Positions 18,006 through 26,429 of a stretch of DNA of 64,000 nucleotides are shown piece by piece. Within the stretch, counting starts at the first letter, position 1. Each line of letters starts with the position of its first letter. Source of the DNA: LMUY01 sp965198565 (GTDB lineage Bacteria; Pseudomonadota; Alphaproteobacteria; Acetobacterales; Acetobacteraceae); NCBI GenBank assembly GCA_965198565.1, contig OZ240665.1:2232001-2296000 (forward strand), in the 5' to 3' direction. The position numbers and the translations under genes were made by a program. Below the pieces are notes generated by a model, which was given only the letters and a program-made list of their open reading frames with translations, was not told the origin of the DNA and ran no database searches.

Positions 18006-20273
18006 TCACTCCCCACCGAACCCCAACTCGTCCAACGCCCGGTGCGCCGCCCGCAGCAAGGCGCCCACTACCGTCTCCAGGAAGTCGCCGCCCGCAGTCT
18101 CGGTCGTCCACGGGTCCATCGTGGTCGAAATCAGCACGTCCACCCCTCGTTCCGCCTGCGGCACCACGCCGAGCCGCCGGCAGAACGCGTCCACGAAGGT
18201 ATGGCCATAAACATGCGGTTCGAACCGGGAGGAGGTCAGCACCAGCTCGACGTCCCCCTGGTCCGGGCTCGGCTCCACGATGCTGCAGTGGCGGAAAACC
18301 TGTTGATTGAGCGCGTTAGCCTGCGCCAAGTCCGTGTTCATCCGCCCGTCGCCCAACCGGTAGTTCAGCGCGAACGCCAGGATCACCTGGTCCGAGCCGA
18401 GGGCCGTGAACAACGCCCGCGCCGCCGGGTCGGCTTCCAGCAGCGCCTCGAGCGCCGCATTGTCCACATCCACGAAGCGCCGGATCGCCTCCCGCTCGGC
18501 CGCGATCTCATCGTCCGGCCGGCGGTCCCGTTCGGCGGGCGTGGCGTTGAACAGCGTCACCCGAACCCGCTCGTCCTGCAGCGTATGCAGCCGGCAGAAC
18601 AGCCGCTTGGACGTCCACATGCACTGCCCCAGGATGCGCCCGTAGCCCGACCGGTCCGGCCGGATCACCCGGTGCGCCAGCCAAACCGCCGCCGCGGCCG
18701 AGCCCGGCTTGGAGCCCTCCACCCCATAAATCCCCACCGTCGGCTCGGCCTGGCTATGGAAGATCACCGGCGCCTGCAGCGAGATCGCGTCCCGCATCGC
18801 AGCGTTGCGGTAGCACAGCGCGCCGGCGGGATAGGGAATGTAGCCGGCCTTGTGCGGGTCCACCGTGATGCTGTCGGCCTGGCCGAGCACCTTGTACTGC
18901 CGCACCACGTAGGGGCTCATCGCGAACGTCGGCACCGACTCCTCCTCCGCCCCCTCCTCGCCCCGCAACATGGCGCGGAAATACCCGCCCCAAGCCGCGT
19001 CGGCATGGATGGCGAAGTTCAGCCCCCGCGCGCGGAACTGCCGCCGCAGCTCCAGCAGTCCATCCAGCGGGTCCACCGCGCTCTCCTCCGTGCTGCCGAG
19101 CACCGCCACCGCGCACAAGACGGGGACCCGGCGGCGCCGCAGCTCCATCAGCGTCCACTCGACATGCTCCAGGTCCAGCCGCGCGTCGCGGGTCACGCGC
19201 TGGACCGCCACCGCATTGGCGCCCAGGCCCAGCAAGGTGGCGGCCTTGGGCCAGGAATAATGGCTCGTGGCGGGCGCCAGCAGCACCGGGGTCTGCCGCA
19301 CGTCGCCCATGAAGGAGCGGTAGAATTCCACTAGCCCCACGTTCTGCACCGAGTAGCCGGCCAGGATGCGGGTGAGGGCCGCCGGGTCGATCCCAAGCGC
19401 CGACAACGCCGCCGGCAACCCGGCCACGACGTCGAGGTCCAGGTTCAGCAGCGTCCAGGTGTCCAGCTCGGACAGCCGTCCCGTGCCACCGCCCCAAAGC
19501 GGCACCTCGAGGGCGCGGGCCGTTGCGAGCGCGGGAACCTCGCGGATCGCCTTGCACAGGCCGACGGCGGAGAATTTCAGGTTCCGTGCCGCCCACAGCG
19601 CCTCGATATTGGCGACCGTGCCGCCGCTGGTGATATGGCCCCACGGGCGCGCCTCACCGAGCCTAGGCGGCTGCCCCGGCACCGGCACGGGGTAACCCAG
19701 CATGCGGCAGAGATCGTTCCCCACCTCGATCTCGAGCCGGGTGGTGATGGGCGAGGCTTCCGCGGCGACGTTGTTCTGGTTGTAGAGCATGCCCGCGATC
19801 AGCCCCACGATGGCGGGCATCGCTTGGTCCCACAGCATGTGGCCCTGGTACCGCATGGAGGCGAACGGGGCAGAGAACTGCAGCACCTCGAACAGCCCCG
19901 CCGCCTCGGCGCGCAGCCGCTCCACGCCCTCTCGAAAGCCCGCCGACTGCAGCACGCTTTCGGTCAAGTGCGATGGATCGTCGGGATGGAAGCGGCGGCG
20001 GAAATCGGCATGGCTGTCGATCGCCTGCCCCACCAGCTCCTTCAGCAGGGCCACGTTCTCCGCTCTTGGCCCGAGGAACCACGCCTCCGGAATGCCGCTG
20101 GTGCGCCCGCTGAGGCACAGCGGACCGGCCAGCTCACGGTCCCAAGCCGCTCGCCCGCCTCCCGGCCCAGCGTCGGCGTCCGGTCCCGCCCTCATGCCGC
20201 ACCGCACGGTCGGGGCATCCAAGCCGCCCGGCCGCTGCGTTCGCCCATCACAACCGCGCGCTTGCCTGTCCAT
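18006..20273 (-). CDS. PLP-dependent group II decarboxylase-like enzyme
   Basis: About 755 residues from the ATG at 20273; GAGGGA lies about 17 bases upstream, and a TTG eight codons earlier or an ATG at 20195 are alternatives. The central region is a fold-type I decarboxylase: HITSGGTVANIEALWAARN, HYSWPKAATLLGLG (PLP-stacking His), HADAAWGGYF (PLP Asp), and VDPHKAGYIPYPAG with the Schiff-base lysine. Family members are usually about 450-550 residues; here a long N-terminal segment and a 200-residue C-terminal extension are added. The substrate (amino acid such as Glu, Asp or aromatic) cannot be read from the sequence. It stands alone, convergent with pqiC. Confidence 0.8.
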   Translation of the reverse strand: MDRQARGCDGRTQRPGGLDAPTVRCGMRAGPDADAGPGGGRAAWDRELAGPLCLSGRTSGIPEAWFLGPRAENVALLKELVGQAIDSHADFRRRFHPDDPSHLTESVLQSAGFREGVERLRAEAAGLFEVLQFSAPFASMRYQGHMLWDQAMPAIVGLIAGMLYNQNNVAAEASPITTRLEIEVGNDLCRMLGYPVPVPGQPPRLGEARPWGHITSGGTVANIEALWAARNLKFSAVGLCKAIREVPALATARALEVPLWGGGTGRLSELDTWTLLNLDLDVVAGLPAALSALGIDPAALTRILAGYSVQNVGLVEFYRSFMGDVRQTPVLLAPATSHYSWPKAATLLGLGANAVAVQRVTRDARLDLEHVEWTLMELRRRRVPVLCAVAVLGSTEESAVDPLDGLLELRRQFRARGLNFAIHADAAWGGYFRAMLRGEEGAEEESVPTFAMSPYVVRQYKVLGQADSITVDPHKAGYIPYPAGALCYRNAAMRDAISLQAPVIFHSQAEPTVGIYGVEGSKPGSAAAAVWLAHRVIRPDRSGYGRILGQCMWTSKRLFCRLHTLQDERVRVTLFNATPAERDRRPDDEIAAEREAIRRFVDVDNAALEALLEADPAARALFTALGSDQVILAFALNYRLGDGRMNTDLAQANALNQQVFRHCSIVEPSPDQGDVELVLTSSRFEPHVYGHTFVDAFCRRLGVVPQAERGVDVLISTTMDPWTTETAGGDFLETVVGALLRAAHRALDELGFGGE

Positions 20274-20499
20274 TGCGCCATCGATAAAGTCCCTCAATTG
20301 CTATGAAAAGTGCAAGTTCCGGCGAGTTCTGCGGCTCATCAAGCGCGCTTCGCGAGATTTAACCTGCGAACGATCTTGAAATAGGGCTTCCAATCATCGA
20401 CAACAGGGTCCGAGATCGATACCCGTTGCCAGCCCCCCTAGCGGAGACGGCTTGCGTGCCGATCTGTCGTAGAGCGCTTAGAGGCAAAGGACGGACTAG

Positions 20500-21165
20500 T
20501 TGAGGACCCCAAAGGACAGCCGGCAGCGGCAACCTCGTCGTCGTGGATTCGATGACGACAATTTCTACGGCAATGCGCCGCCGCCACCGTCATTCCCGTC
20601 ATTTTCCACGCCGATGTCCTCGGCGCCGCAACTGCAGGCGTCGGTCAAGTGGTACAACCCTGACAAAGGCTTCGGTTTCGTCGAGCTCGCGGATGGTTCG
20701 GGCGATGTCTTCTTGCACGCCAACGCGTTGCAGGCGTCCGGCTTCCAGCAGGTAAGCCCCGGCGCCACCCTGCAGGTCCGCGTGGGCCAGGGCCAGAAGG
20801 GCAGGCAGGTGGAGCAGGTGGTCTCGGTCGACGAGAGCACAGCCAGCCGCACCCCTCCGCGCGGCGGTGGAGGCGGTGGAGGCGGTAGCGGCGGCGGCGG
20901 CGAAGGCGGCTTCCGTTCCCCACGACCCCCGCGCCCGCAGCAAGACACCGGGCCCGGCGTCGAGATGACGGGCACCGTCAAGTGGTATGACCCGAACAAG
21001 GGGTTCGGCTTCATCTCGCCCCAGGACGGCGGCAAGGATGTGTTCGTCCACGCAACCGCGCTGGAACGCGCCGGACATCCGCCGTTGACGGAGGGCCAGT
21101 CGGTTCGCGTGGTCGTTGGCCAGGGCATGAAGGGTCCGGAGGTCCGGTCGATCATCGCCGACTGA
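20500..21165 (+). CDS. Cold-shock protein with two CSD domains
   Basis: 221 residues from a TTG start with AAAGGA about ten bases upstream. Two cold-shock domains are visible: residues about 47-110 (VKWYNPDKGFGFVEL, GDVFLHANAL) and about 155-220 (TVKWYDPNKGFGFISP, KDVFVHATAL), both with RNP-1 and RNP-2 motifs. They are joined by a Gly-rich then Pro/Arg-rich linker. Such double-CSD proteins are typical of alphaproteobacteria and bind single-stranded nucleic acid as RNA chaperones. A strong intrinsic terminator follows the stop. Confidence 0.92.
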   Translation: MRTPKDSRQRQPRRRGFDDDNFYGNAPPPPSFPSFSTPMSSAPQLQASVKWYNPDKGFGFVELADGSGDVFLHANALQASGFQQVSPGATLQVRVGQGQKGRQVEQVVSVDESTASRTPPRGGGGGGGGSGGGGEGGFRSPRPPRPQQDTGPGVEMTGTVKWYDPNKGFGFISPQDGGKDVFVHATALERAGHPPLTEGQSVRVVVGQGMKGPEVRSIIAD

Positions 21166-21202
21166 CGTGGCGGTGTTTTCCCGCAAGCATCCTACCTCGA
21201 CA

Positions 21203-21240
21203 GCCGCTCGGAACCGCGCAGGGCCGAGCGGCTTTTCGTT
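21203..21240 (+). terminator. Intrinsic terminator of the cold-shock gene
   Basis: GCCGCTCGG (21203-21211) and CCGAGCGGC (21224-21232) form a nine-base-pair GC-rich stem with a 12-base loop, immediately followed by TTTTCGTT. It lies 38 bases after the cold-shock stop codon. It also argues against extending the next gene upstream through this region. Confidence 0.85.
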
Positions 21241-21265
21241 GCAGGCAGGGAGATACGCCGCGATC

Positions 21266-21841
21266 ATGGCGCTGATATCGGCTCTTCTCACCACGGGCTG
21301 TTCGGTCGTCGGCATCCGCTCCGGCACCGAGGAGCCGCACTATACTGTGGTACAAACGCTCGGCCGGCTGGAAATCCGCGACTATCCAGCGCGCTTGGTC
21401 GCCGAGACCACCGTGTCCGGAGACGCAATCGCCGCTCGCAGCAACGGATTCCGGCGGCTAGCAGGCTACATCTTCGGCGGCAATCAAGACCGGACCAGTA
21501 TCGCAATGACCGCCCCGGTCGGGCAAGACCGGCTGCCGCCGGGACAGTGGCGGATCACCTTCGTCATGCCGGCCAAATACCAGCCCGGCACTTTGCCCCA
21601 GCCAAACGACCCGGCGGTCCACATTGTCACCGCCCCGGCGCAAACCGTCGCCGTCTACCGCTACACTGGCTCGATCGACCCGGCCGCCACCGCCGGGGCC
21701 GAGCGCGAACTGCTTCGCCTGATGCAAGGCAGCGGCTGGGTTGCCACCGGGGAGCCCGTGGCCTGGTTCTACGATCCGCCTTGGACGATACCCTTCCTCC
21801 GACGCAACGAAGCCGCCGTGGCCGTGGCAAAGCCCGGCTGA
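21266..21841 (+). CDS. SOUL heme-binding family lipoprotein
   Basis: The ATG at 21266 is chosen over an in-frame GTG at 21167 because the terminator lies between them and because this start gives a lipoprotein signal (MALISALLTTGC). GGGAG lies about 13 bases upstream. The 191-residue protein has the SOUL signature: YTVVQTLGRLEIRDYPARLV, GFRRLAGYIFGGN, SIAMTAPVG, ITFVMPAKY, and the C-terminal AWFYDPPWTIPFLRRNE. Family members bind heme or tetrapyrroles, but the bacterial role is poorly defined. It is monocistronic. Confidence 0.85.
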   Translation: MALISALLTTGCSVVGIRSGTEEPHYTVVQTLGRLEIRDYPARLVAETTVSGDAIAARSNGFRRLAGYIFGGNQDRTSIAMTAPVGQDRLPPGQWRITFVMPAKYQPGTLPQPNDPAVHIVTAPAQTVAVYRYTGSIDPAATAGAERELLRLMQGSGWVATGEPVAWFYDPPWTIPFLRRNEAAVAVAKPG

Positions 21842-22226
21842 CCCGCTCGATCTCAAACAAGCGCGATCGTGACCGCGCTATGCCGCTCAGCCAGGTAGAG
21901 TTCTAGAGCACCACCGGATCAGGTGTGGGCACCCGACCGGTAAAGATGCTCACCAAAACGAAGAGCTAGAGCTTTCTTCCGATCCCCTTCGGTCGAACAA
22001 AGCTCTACCGCGAAATTCGGCTCTCGGACTCATTTGTTGGTCCAGTCCGATTAACCGCTTCTTCAGTTCCTCATGCGATCCTCACCTCGTTCGCCGTTCG
22101 TGCCGCCCCGCGCCCGGGGGGCTCGCGGCTGGAGGGTGTCTGCGTGCCAAACTTAATTGCATTCGTCACACAACACTGCTGGATGGCTGCCCGCTCATCC
22201 CGCCGCTGCCAATGGAGAGCGTGAGG
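21842..22226. other. Upstream region of the chemotaxis operon with inverted repeat
   Basis: 385 bases without a gene. TAGAGCTTT at 21968-21976 and AAAGCTCTA at 22000-22008 form a perfect nine-base inverted repeat, and the loop contains a nested CCGA/TCGG pair. This is either the terminator-like end of the preceding unit or an operator for the che operon. The che promoter must lie between here and 22227; I cannot assign its boxes. Confidence 0.45.
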
Positions 22227-22541
22227 ATGGCCAAGTCGCCGCGCCGGCGCGCCGTGTCGCCGCCTCCCGCCGTACTCCCCCCGGTGCTGGACCTGCGGGC
22301 CGCCGCCCCGCTCGCTGCAGACCTGTTGGGCCGCCGCGGCAAACCGCTGGTCATCGATGCCGCAGCCGTCGAGCGCATGGGCGGCCTCTGCCTGCAAGTC
22401 CTGCTCTCCGCCCGCAATACATGGGCGGCGGACGGTCAGGCATTCCGAATTCAAGCCGCATCCACTGCTTTCACTGACTCACTCGGAGCACTCGGCGCTG
22501 CCGACCTTGCTTCATCTTATGCTGGGGAGTTCATTTCGTGA
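22227..22541 (+). CDS. STAS-domain protein at the head of the che operon (CheX-type of Caulobacter nomenclature)
   Basis: 104 residues from the ATG at 22227, preceded by GGAGAG with seven-base spacing; an ATG 15 bases upstream lacks a site. The sequence is a small STAS domain (LDLRAAAPLAADLL, KPLVIDAAAVERMGGLCLQVLL, FRIQAASTAFTDSLGALG). Position matches the STAS protein that opens the Caulobacter che operon; it is unrelated to the CheX phosphatase of other bacteria. It presumably binds a partner by the anti-sigma-antagonist fold. Overlaps cheY by four bases (GTGA). Confidence 0.7.
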   Translation: MAKSPRRRAVSPPPAVLPPVLDLRAAAPLAADLLGRRGKPLVIDAAAVERMGGLCLQVLLSARNTWAADGQAFRIQAASTAFTDSLGALGAADLASSYAGEFIS

Positions 22542-22903
22542 CCAAGACCGTTCTCACCGTCGATGACTCCCGTACCATGCGGGACATGCTGCACATGGCC
22601 CTCTCGGAAGCGGGCTATCGGGTCGTCCAGGCTGTGGACGGCGTGAACGGTCTCGAAGTGCTCGAGGGCGAGATGCCGGACGTGATCGTCACCGACATCA
22701 ACATGCCCCGAATGGACGGCTTCGGCTTCATCGAGGGAGTGCGCCGGGATGCTCGCCACCGTGCCACGCCGATCCTCGTGCTGACCACCGAAAGTGACGC
22801 GGCCAAGAAGGCGCGGGCGAAACAGGCGGGTGCGACCGGTTGGATCGTAAAGCCTTTCAATCCCGCCAAGCTCGTGGACGCGCTGCGGCGCGTGGCTGCG
22901 TAG
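22538..22903 (+). CDS. cheY: Chemotaxis response regulator CheY
   Basis: 121 residues from a GTG overlapping the upstream stop. A stand-alone receiver with all key residues: acidic pair Asp9/Asp10, phospho-acceptor Asp53 (VTDINMP), switch Thr83/Thr84 and Lys105 (VKPF). Phosphorylated by CheA, it would act at the flagellar switch or as a phosphate sink. cheA begins eight bases after the stop. Confidence 0.92.
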   Translation: MTKTVLTVDDSRTMRDMLHMALSEAGYRVVQAVDGVNGLEVLEGEMPDVIVTDINMPRMDGFGFIEGVRRDARHRATPILVLTTESDAAKKARAKQAGATGWIVKPFNPAKLVDALRRVAA

Positions 22904-22910
22904 TCGTCCC

Positions 22911-25103
22911 ATGGACCCTATGGAAGCCATCAAGCAGACCTTCTTTCAGGAGTGCGAGGAGCAACTCGCAGAACTGGAGACCGGGCTGCTGGCCCTTCAG
23001 GCTGGTGAGGGCGACAATGAGACGGTCAACGCCGTCTTCCGCGCAGTTCACTCCGTCAAGGGCGGCGCCGGCGCCTTTGGCCTCGACGAACTGGTCCGAT
23101 TTGCCCACGTGTTCGAGACCACGCTGGAAGCCGTTCGGTCCGACCGCCTTGCCCCCTCCGCGAACGTGCTTAAGGTGATGCTGCGCGCCGCAGACGTCTT
23201 GGCCGACCTCGTCCGCGCGGCCCGTGATGGTGGCGAGATCGATCAGGCGAGGGCGCAAGCCTCTGCCGAAGAGCTGGCCGCGCTGCTGGAGCCTGGGGAA
23301 GCTCCAGTGGCCAAGCCCGCGCCGGCGGCGGCTGCTCCTGCGCCTGACCCGGATGGCATGGATGGCTTTGTGTTCCAGCCGGTCCAGATCAGCCTGCCGG
23401 AACCAACCTCCCTTCCGGTCTGGATCGTCCGTTTCCGTCCGCACCCTGCGTTGTATGCCAAAGCCAACGACACGGGAGTGTTGCTGCGCGAGTTGGGGCG
23501 GCTCGGCTCCATGGCCGTCACGCTCGACGCGAGCGAGTTGCCCCACCTGGCCACGCTCGATGCGGAAAGTGCTTATCTTGCCTGGACCATTGAACTCACC
23601 ACCGATCAAAACGAAGCCGCGATCCGCGAAGTCTTCGAGTTCGTCGACGGCGATTGCGATCTGGATGTGAGCCTGGCGGAAACGGTGATCGATGCGCCGG
23701 CAGCGCCTCTACCACCCGCCCCCGCTCCGCTTGCCACCAAACAGGATGCCACGCCGTCCGAGGGGGACGTGCTCGCCTTGATCCAGTCGCTGCAAAACGA
23801 AGTGAAGCCTGAGATTGCTCCGCAAGCCGCGCCGATGCCGCAGCCGGCTGCGTCCCCGGCGAAGCGAGAGGATCCGGCGAGCACCGCCAAGCCGTCGATT
23901 CGGGTTGACCTCGACCGAGTGGATCGCCTGATCGATCTCGTGGGAGAGCTTGTCATCAACCAAGCGATGCTCGCGCAGCGAATGCTCGAATCGGGCGTGG
24001 GGCGGTCCTCCAATGTTGCCGTCGGGCTTGACGAACTCGAGCAGCTCACCCGTGAGATCCAAGACAGCGTGATGGCCATCCGTGCCCAACCGGTCAAGTC
24101 GGTCTTCCAGCGCATGCCGCGCCTGGTCCGCGAAGTGGCCGCCCTGACCGGCAAGCAGGTCCGGCTGCTCACGGAGGGGGAGGGCACCGAGGTGGACAAG
24201 ACCGTGATCGAGCACCTTTCCGATCCGCTGACGCATATGATCAGAAACGCAATCGATCATGGCCTGGAACGGCCAGATGTCCGCGCTCGCAACGGCAAAC
24301 CCGAGGAGGGCACGGTTCGCTTGGCGGCACTGCATCGATCCGGCCGCATCGTCATCGAGGTGACCGATGATGGCGCCGGAATCGACCGCGCACGGGTCAA
24401 AGCCAGTGCGGTCGCTAAAGGCCTGGTGGCGGCAGATGCCGCTCTGAGCGATGATGAGATCGATAACCTGATCTTCTTGCCGGGCTTCTCGACCGCGGAA
24501 AAGATCTCGGACATATCGGGTCGTGGCGTCGGAATGGACGTGGTCCGACGGTCAATCCAGGCCCTCGGCGGCAGGATCGCCATTTCATCTCGTCCTGGGA
24601 TTGGCTCCACCTTCACGCTGAGCTTGCCGCTGACGCTTGCCGTTCTGGACGGCATGATTGTGACGGCTCACGAGCAGACTTTGATCGTCCCGTTGACGGC
24701 AATCATCGAAACACTCCAGCCCCGCGCAAAGGACGTTCACAGCGTCGGCGATGGTGCGATGGTCATTGCGATCCGTGGTACGTACGTGCCGCTGATCGAT
24801 GTGGGGGCGTCGCTTGGCTGGCATGCCCCTGAGCGGCCGTCCGCAAGCAGCGTCGCCCTCTTGATCGAGGGCGAGGGCGGCGCACGCGCTGCGCTGATGG
24901 TGGATGGCATCCAGGGTCAAAGGCAGGTCGTGATCAAGAGTTTGGAGGCCAATTACCGGCATGTTCCCGGTGTGGCCGCAGCGACGATCCTGGGCGATGG
25001 TCGAGTAGCTCTCATCCTCGACGTCGACTCCATCATCTCGGACGCGCGTCTCGAACCAATTTGCACTCAGCCTCGTGCGGAAAGAGGAGTGGCCTATGCT
25101 TGA
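22911..25103 (+). CDS. cheA: Chemotaxis histidine kinase CheA
   Basis: 730 residues. Domains in order: Hpt/P1 with phospho-His47 (AVHSVKGGAGAFG); a middle region with a ferredoxin-like response-regulator-docking segment (WIVRFRPHPALYA, about 165-260); a dimerisation helix pair (DRLIDLVGELVINQAMLAQR); an HATPase domain with the N box (HMIRNAIDHGLE), G1 (VTDDGAGID) and G2 (SGRGVGMDVVRRSI); and a C-terminal CheW-like domain (MIVTAHEQTLIVPL). It phosphorylates CheY and CheB in response to receptors. The stop overlaps the cheW start by eight bases. Confidence 0.95.
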   Translation: MDPMEAIKQTFFQECEEQLAELETGLLALQAGEGDNETVNAVFRAVHSVKGGAGAFGLDELVRFAHVFETTLEAVRSDRLAPSANVLKVMLRAADVLADLVRAARDGGEIDQARAQASAEELAALLEPGEAPVAKPAPAAAAPAPDPDGMDGFVFQPVQISLPEPTSLPVWIVRFRPHPALYAKANDTGVLLRELGRLGSMAVTLDASELPHLATLDAESAYLAWTIELTTDQNEAAIREVFEFVDGDCDLDVSLAETVIDAPAAPLPPAPAPLATKQDATPSEGDVLALIQSLQNEVKPEIAPQAAPMPQPAASPAKREDPASTAKPSIRVDLDRVDRLIDLVGELVINQAMLAQRMLESGVGRSSNVAVGLDELEQLTREIQDSVMAIRAQPVKSVFQRMPRLVREVAALTGKQVRLLTEGEGTEVDKTVIEHLSDPLTHMIRNAIDHGLERPDVRARNGKPEEGTVRLAALHRSGRIVIEVTDDGAGIDRARVKASAVAKGLVAADAALSDDEIDNLIFLPGFSTAEKISDISGRGVGMDVVRRSIQALGGRIAISSRPGIGSTFTLSLPLTLAVLDGMIVTAHEQTLIVPLTAIIETLQPRAKDVHSVGDGAMVIAIRGTYVPLIDVGASLGWHAPERPSASSVALLIEGEGGARAALMVDGIQGQRQVVIKSLEANYRHVPGVAAATILGDGRVALILDVDSIISDARLEPICTQPRAERGVAYA

Positions 25104-25560
25104 GAGATCCGAAGTCGCCGGCCGTGAATCCGAGCTGATTGCTTTCCGTATCGGGGCACAAGAATTCTGCGTCAACATCATGGCGGTGCGGGAAATCCGC
25201 GGCTGGACCCCAGCTACGCCGCTGCCGCGTTCGCCCTCGTTTCTGCGCGGGGTGATCAACCTACGCGGTGCGGTCCTTCCGATCGTCGACTTGGCGGCTC
25301 GCCTCGGCTTCGAGCCGACGCAACCTACTCAACGCCACGTCATCATCGTGGCACAAGTGGCGCATCAGGTGATCGGCCTGCTGGTCGATGCGGTGTCGGA
25401 TATCCTGACTGTAAACGACGACACGATCCAGCCGCCGCCGGACGTGGCGTCCGAGATGGTGCGGACCTTCGTTCAGGGCCTTCTAGCAATCGAGGGGCGC
25501 ATGGTCAGCCTGATTTCGCTGGATCACGTGCTGCCAAAGGCCGAGTTGGAGACCGTCTGA
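25096..25560 (+). CDS. cheW: Chemotaxis adaptor CheW
   Basis: 154 residues from the ATG at 25096, with GAGGAG six bases upstream; an in-frame GTG seven codons earlier is less likely. A single CheW/SH3-like domain: FRIGAQEFCVNIMAVREI, FLRGVINLRGAVLPIVDLAARLG, and GLLVDAVSDIL near the end. It couples receptors to CheA. It overlaps cheA by eight bases and touches cheR by one base (TGATG). Confidence 0.93.
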   Translation: MLERSEVAGRESELIAFRIGAQEFCVNIMAVREIRGWTPATPLPRSPSFLRGVINLRGAVLPIVDLAARLGFEPTQPTQRHVIIVAQVAHQVIGLLVDAVSDILTVNDDTIQPPPDVASEMVRTFVQGLLAIEGRMVSLISLDHVLPKAELETV

Positions 25561-26429
25561 TGTCACGCGCCGCTCCTGTGGGAGCCGCCTCGATCGTTGA
25601 GGGTGAGTTCTCACTGACGATGGGCGATTTCAACAATCTCGCCAGCTTGCTGCACGCTGATACCGGAATTACGTTGCACGAGGGCAAGGCCACGCTGCTT
25701 TACTCGAGGTTGGCCAAGCGGCTGCGCGCTTTGGGAATGACCGGTTTCGACGACTATTGTAAGCTCGTCTCGGACTCGGCCCACGGCAAGGAAGAGCGTG
25801 GCCTGATGGTCCGAGCGCTCACGACCAACGTGACGAGGTTCTTCCGCGAACCACACCACTTTGACCATCTCCGCGACACAGTTCTGCCACCGCTCCTCAA
25901 GCAGGCTGAACGCGGTGGCCGGATCCGAATTTGGTCTGCGGCCTGCTCGAGCGGTCAAGAGCCTTACTCAATCGCGTTGTCCATCCTACGACTGCGACCG
26001 GACGTATCTCGCCTCGACATCAAAATCCTGGCGACTGATATCGATTCCACTGTATTGTCACAGGCACGGGCCGGCACTTACGCAGCAGAGGCGGTGGAAG
26101 CCATTCCAGCAGACCTGCGGACGCGCTGGATGCAACGAGTACAAGACGGCTTCCAGGTCAACGAAGTCGCGCGGCAAATGATTACATTCCGTGAGCTGAA
26201 CCTGATCGGCAATTGGCCGATGCGAGCGCGCTTTGATGCCGTTTTCTGCCGCAACGTGGTCATCTACTTTGCTGAGGACACCCAAGCTCAGATCTGGCAG
26301 CGGTTTTCGCCGCTGCTAAATCCGGGTGGATACCTCTACATCGGACATTCCGAGCGGTTGTCGGGTCCGGCGCTTGCCGATTTCACAAGCGAGGGCATCA
26401 CCACTTACAGACGCAAGGCTGCACCATGA
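25560..26429 (+). CDS. cheR: Chemotaxis protein methyltransferase CheR
   Basis: 289 residues. The N-terminal helical domain (LLHADTGITLHEGKATLLYS) precedes the SAM-binding domain (TRFFREPHHF, IRIWSAACSSGQEPYSIAL, DIKILATDID, FDAVFCRNVVIYF, LYIGHSERL). It methylates receptor glutamates using S-adenosylmethionine, opposing CheB. One-base overlap with cheW and ATGA overlap with cheB. The C-terminus lacks a pentapeptide or TPR extension. Confidence 0.94.
   Translation: MSRAAPVGAASIVEGEFSLTMGDFNNLASLLHADTGITLHEGKATLLYSRLAKRLRALGMTGFDDYCKLVSDSAHGKEERGLMVRALTTNVTRFFREPHHFDHLRDTVLPPLLKQAERGGRIRIWSAACSSGQEPYSIALSILRLRPDVSRLDIKILATDIDSTVLSQARAGTYAAEAVEAIPADLRTRWMQRVQDGFQVNEVARQMITFRELNLIGNWPMRARFDAVFCRNVVIYFAEDTQAQIWQRFSPLLNPGGYLYIGHSERLSGPALADFTSEGITTYRRKAAP

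Noticed and set aside
21167..21265. N-terminal extension of the SOUL protein from a GTG
   Set aside because: It would run through the intrinsic terminator of the cold-shock gene; the ATG at 21266 gives a lipoprotein signal and a GGGAG upstream.
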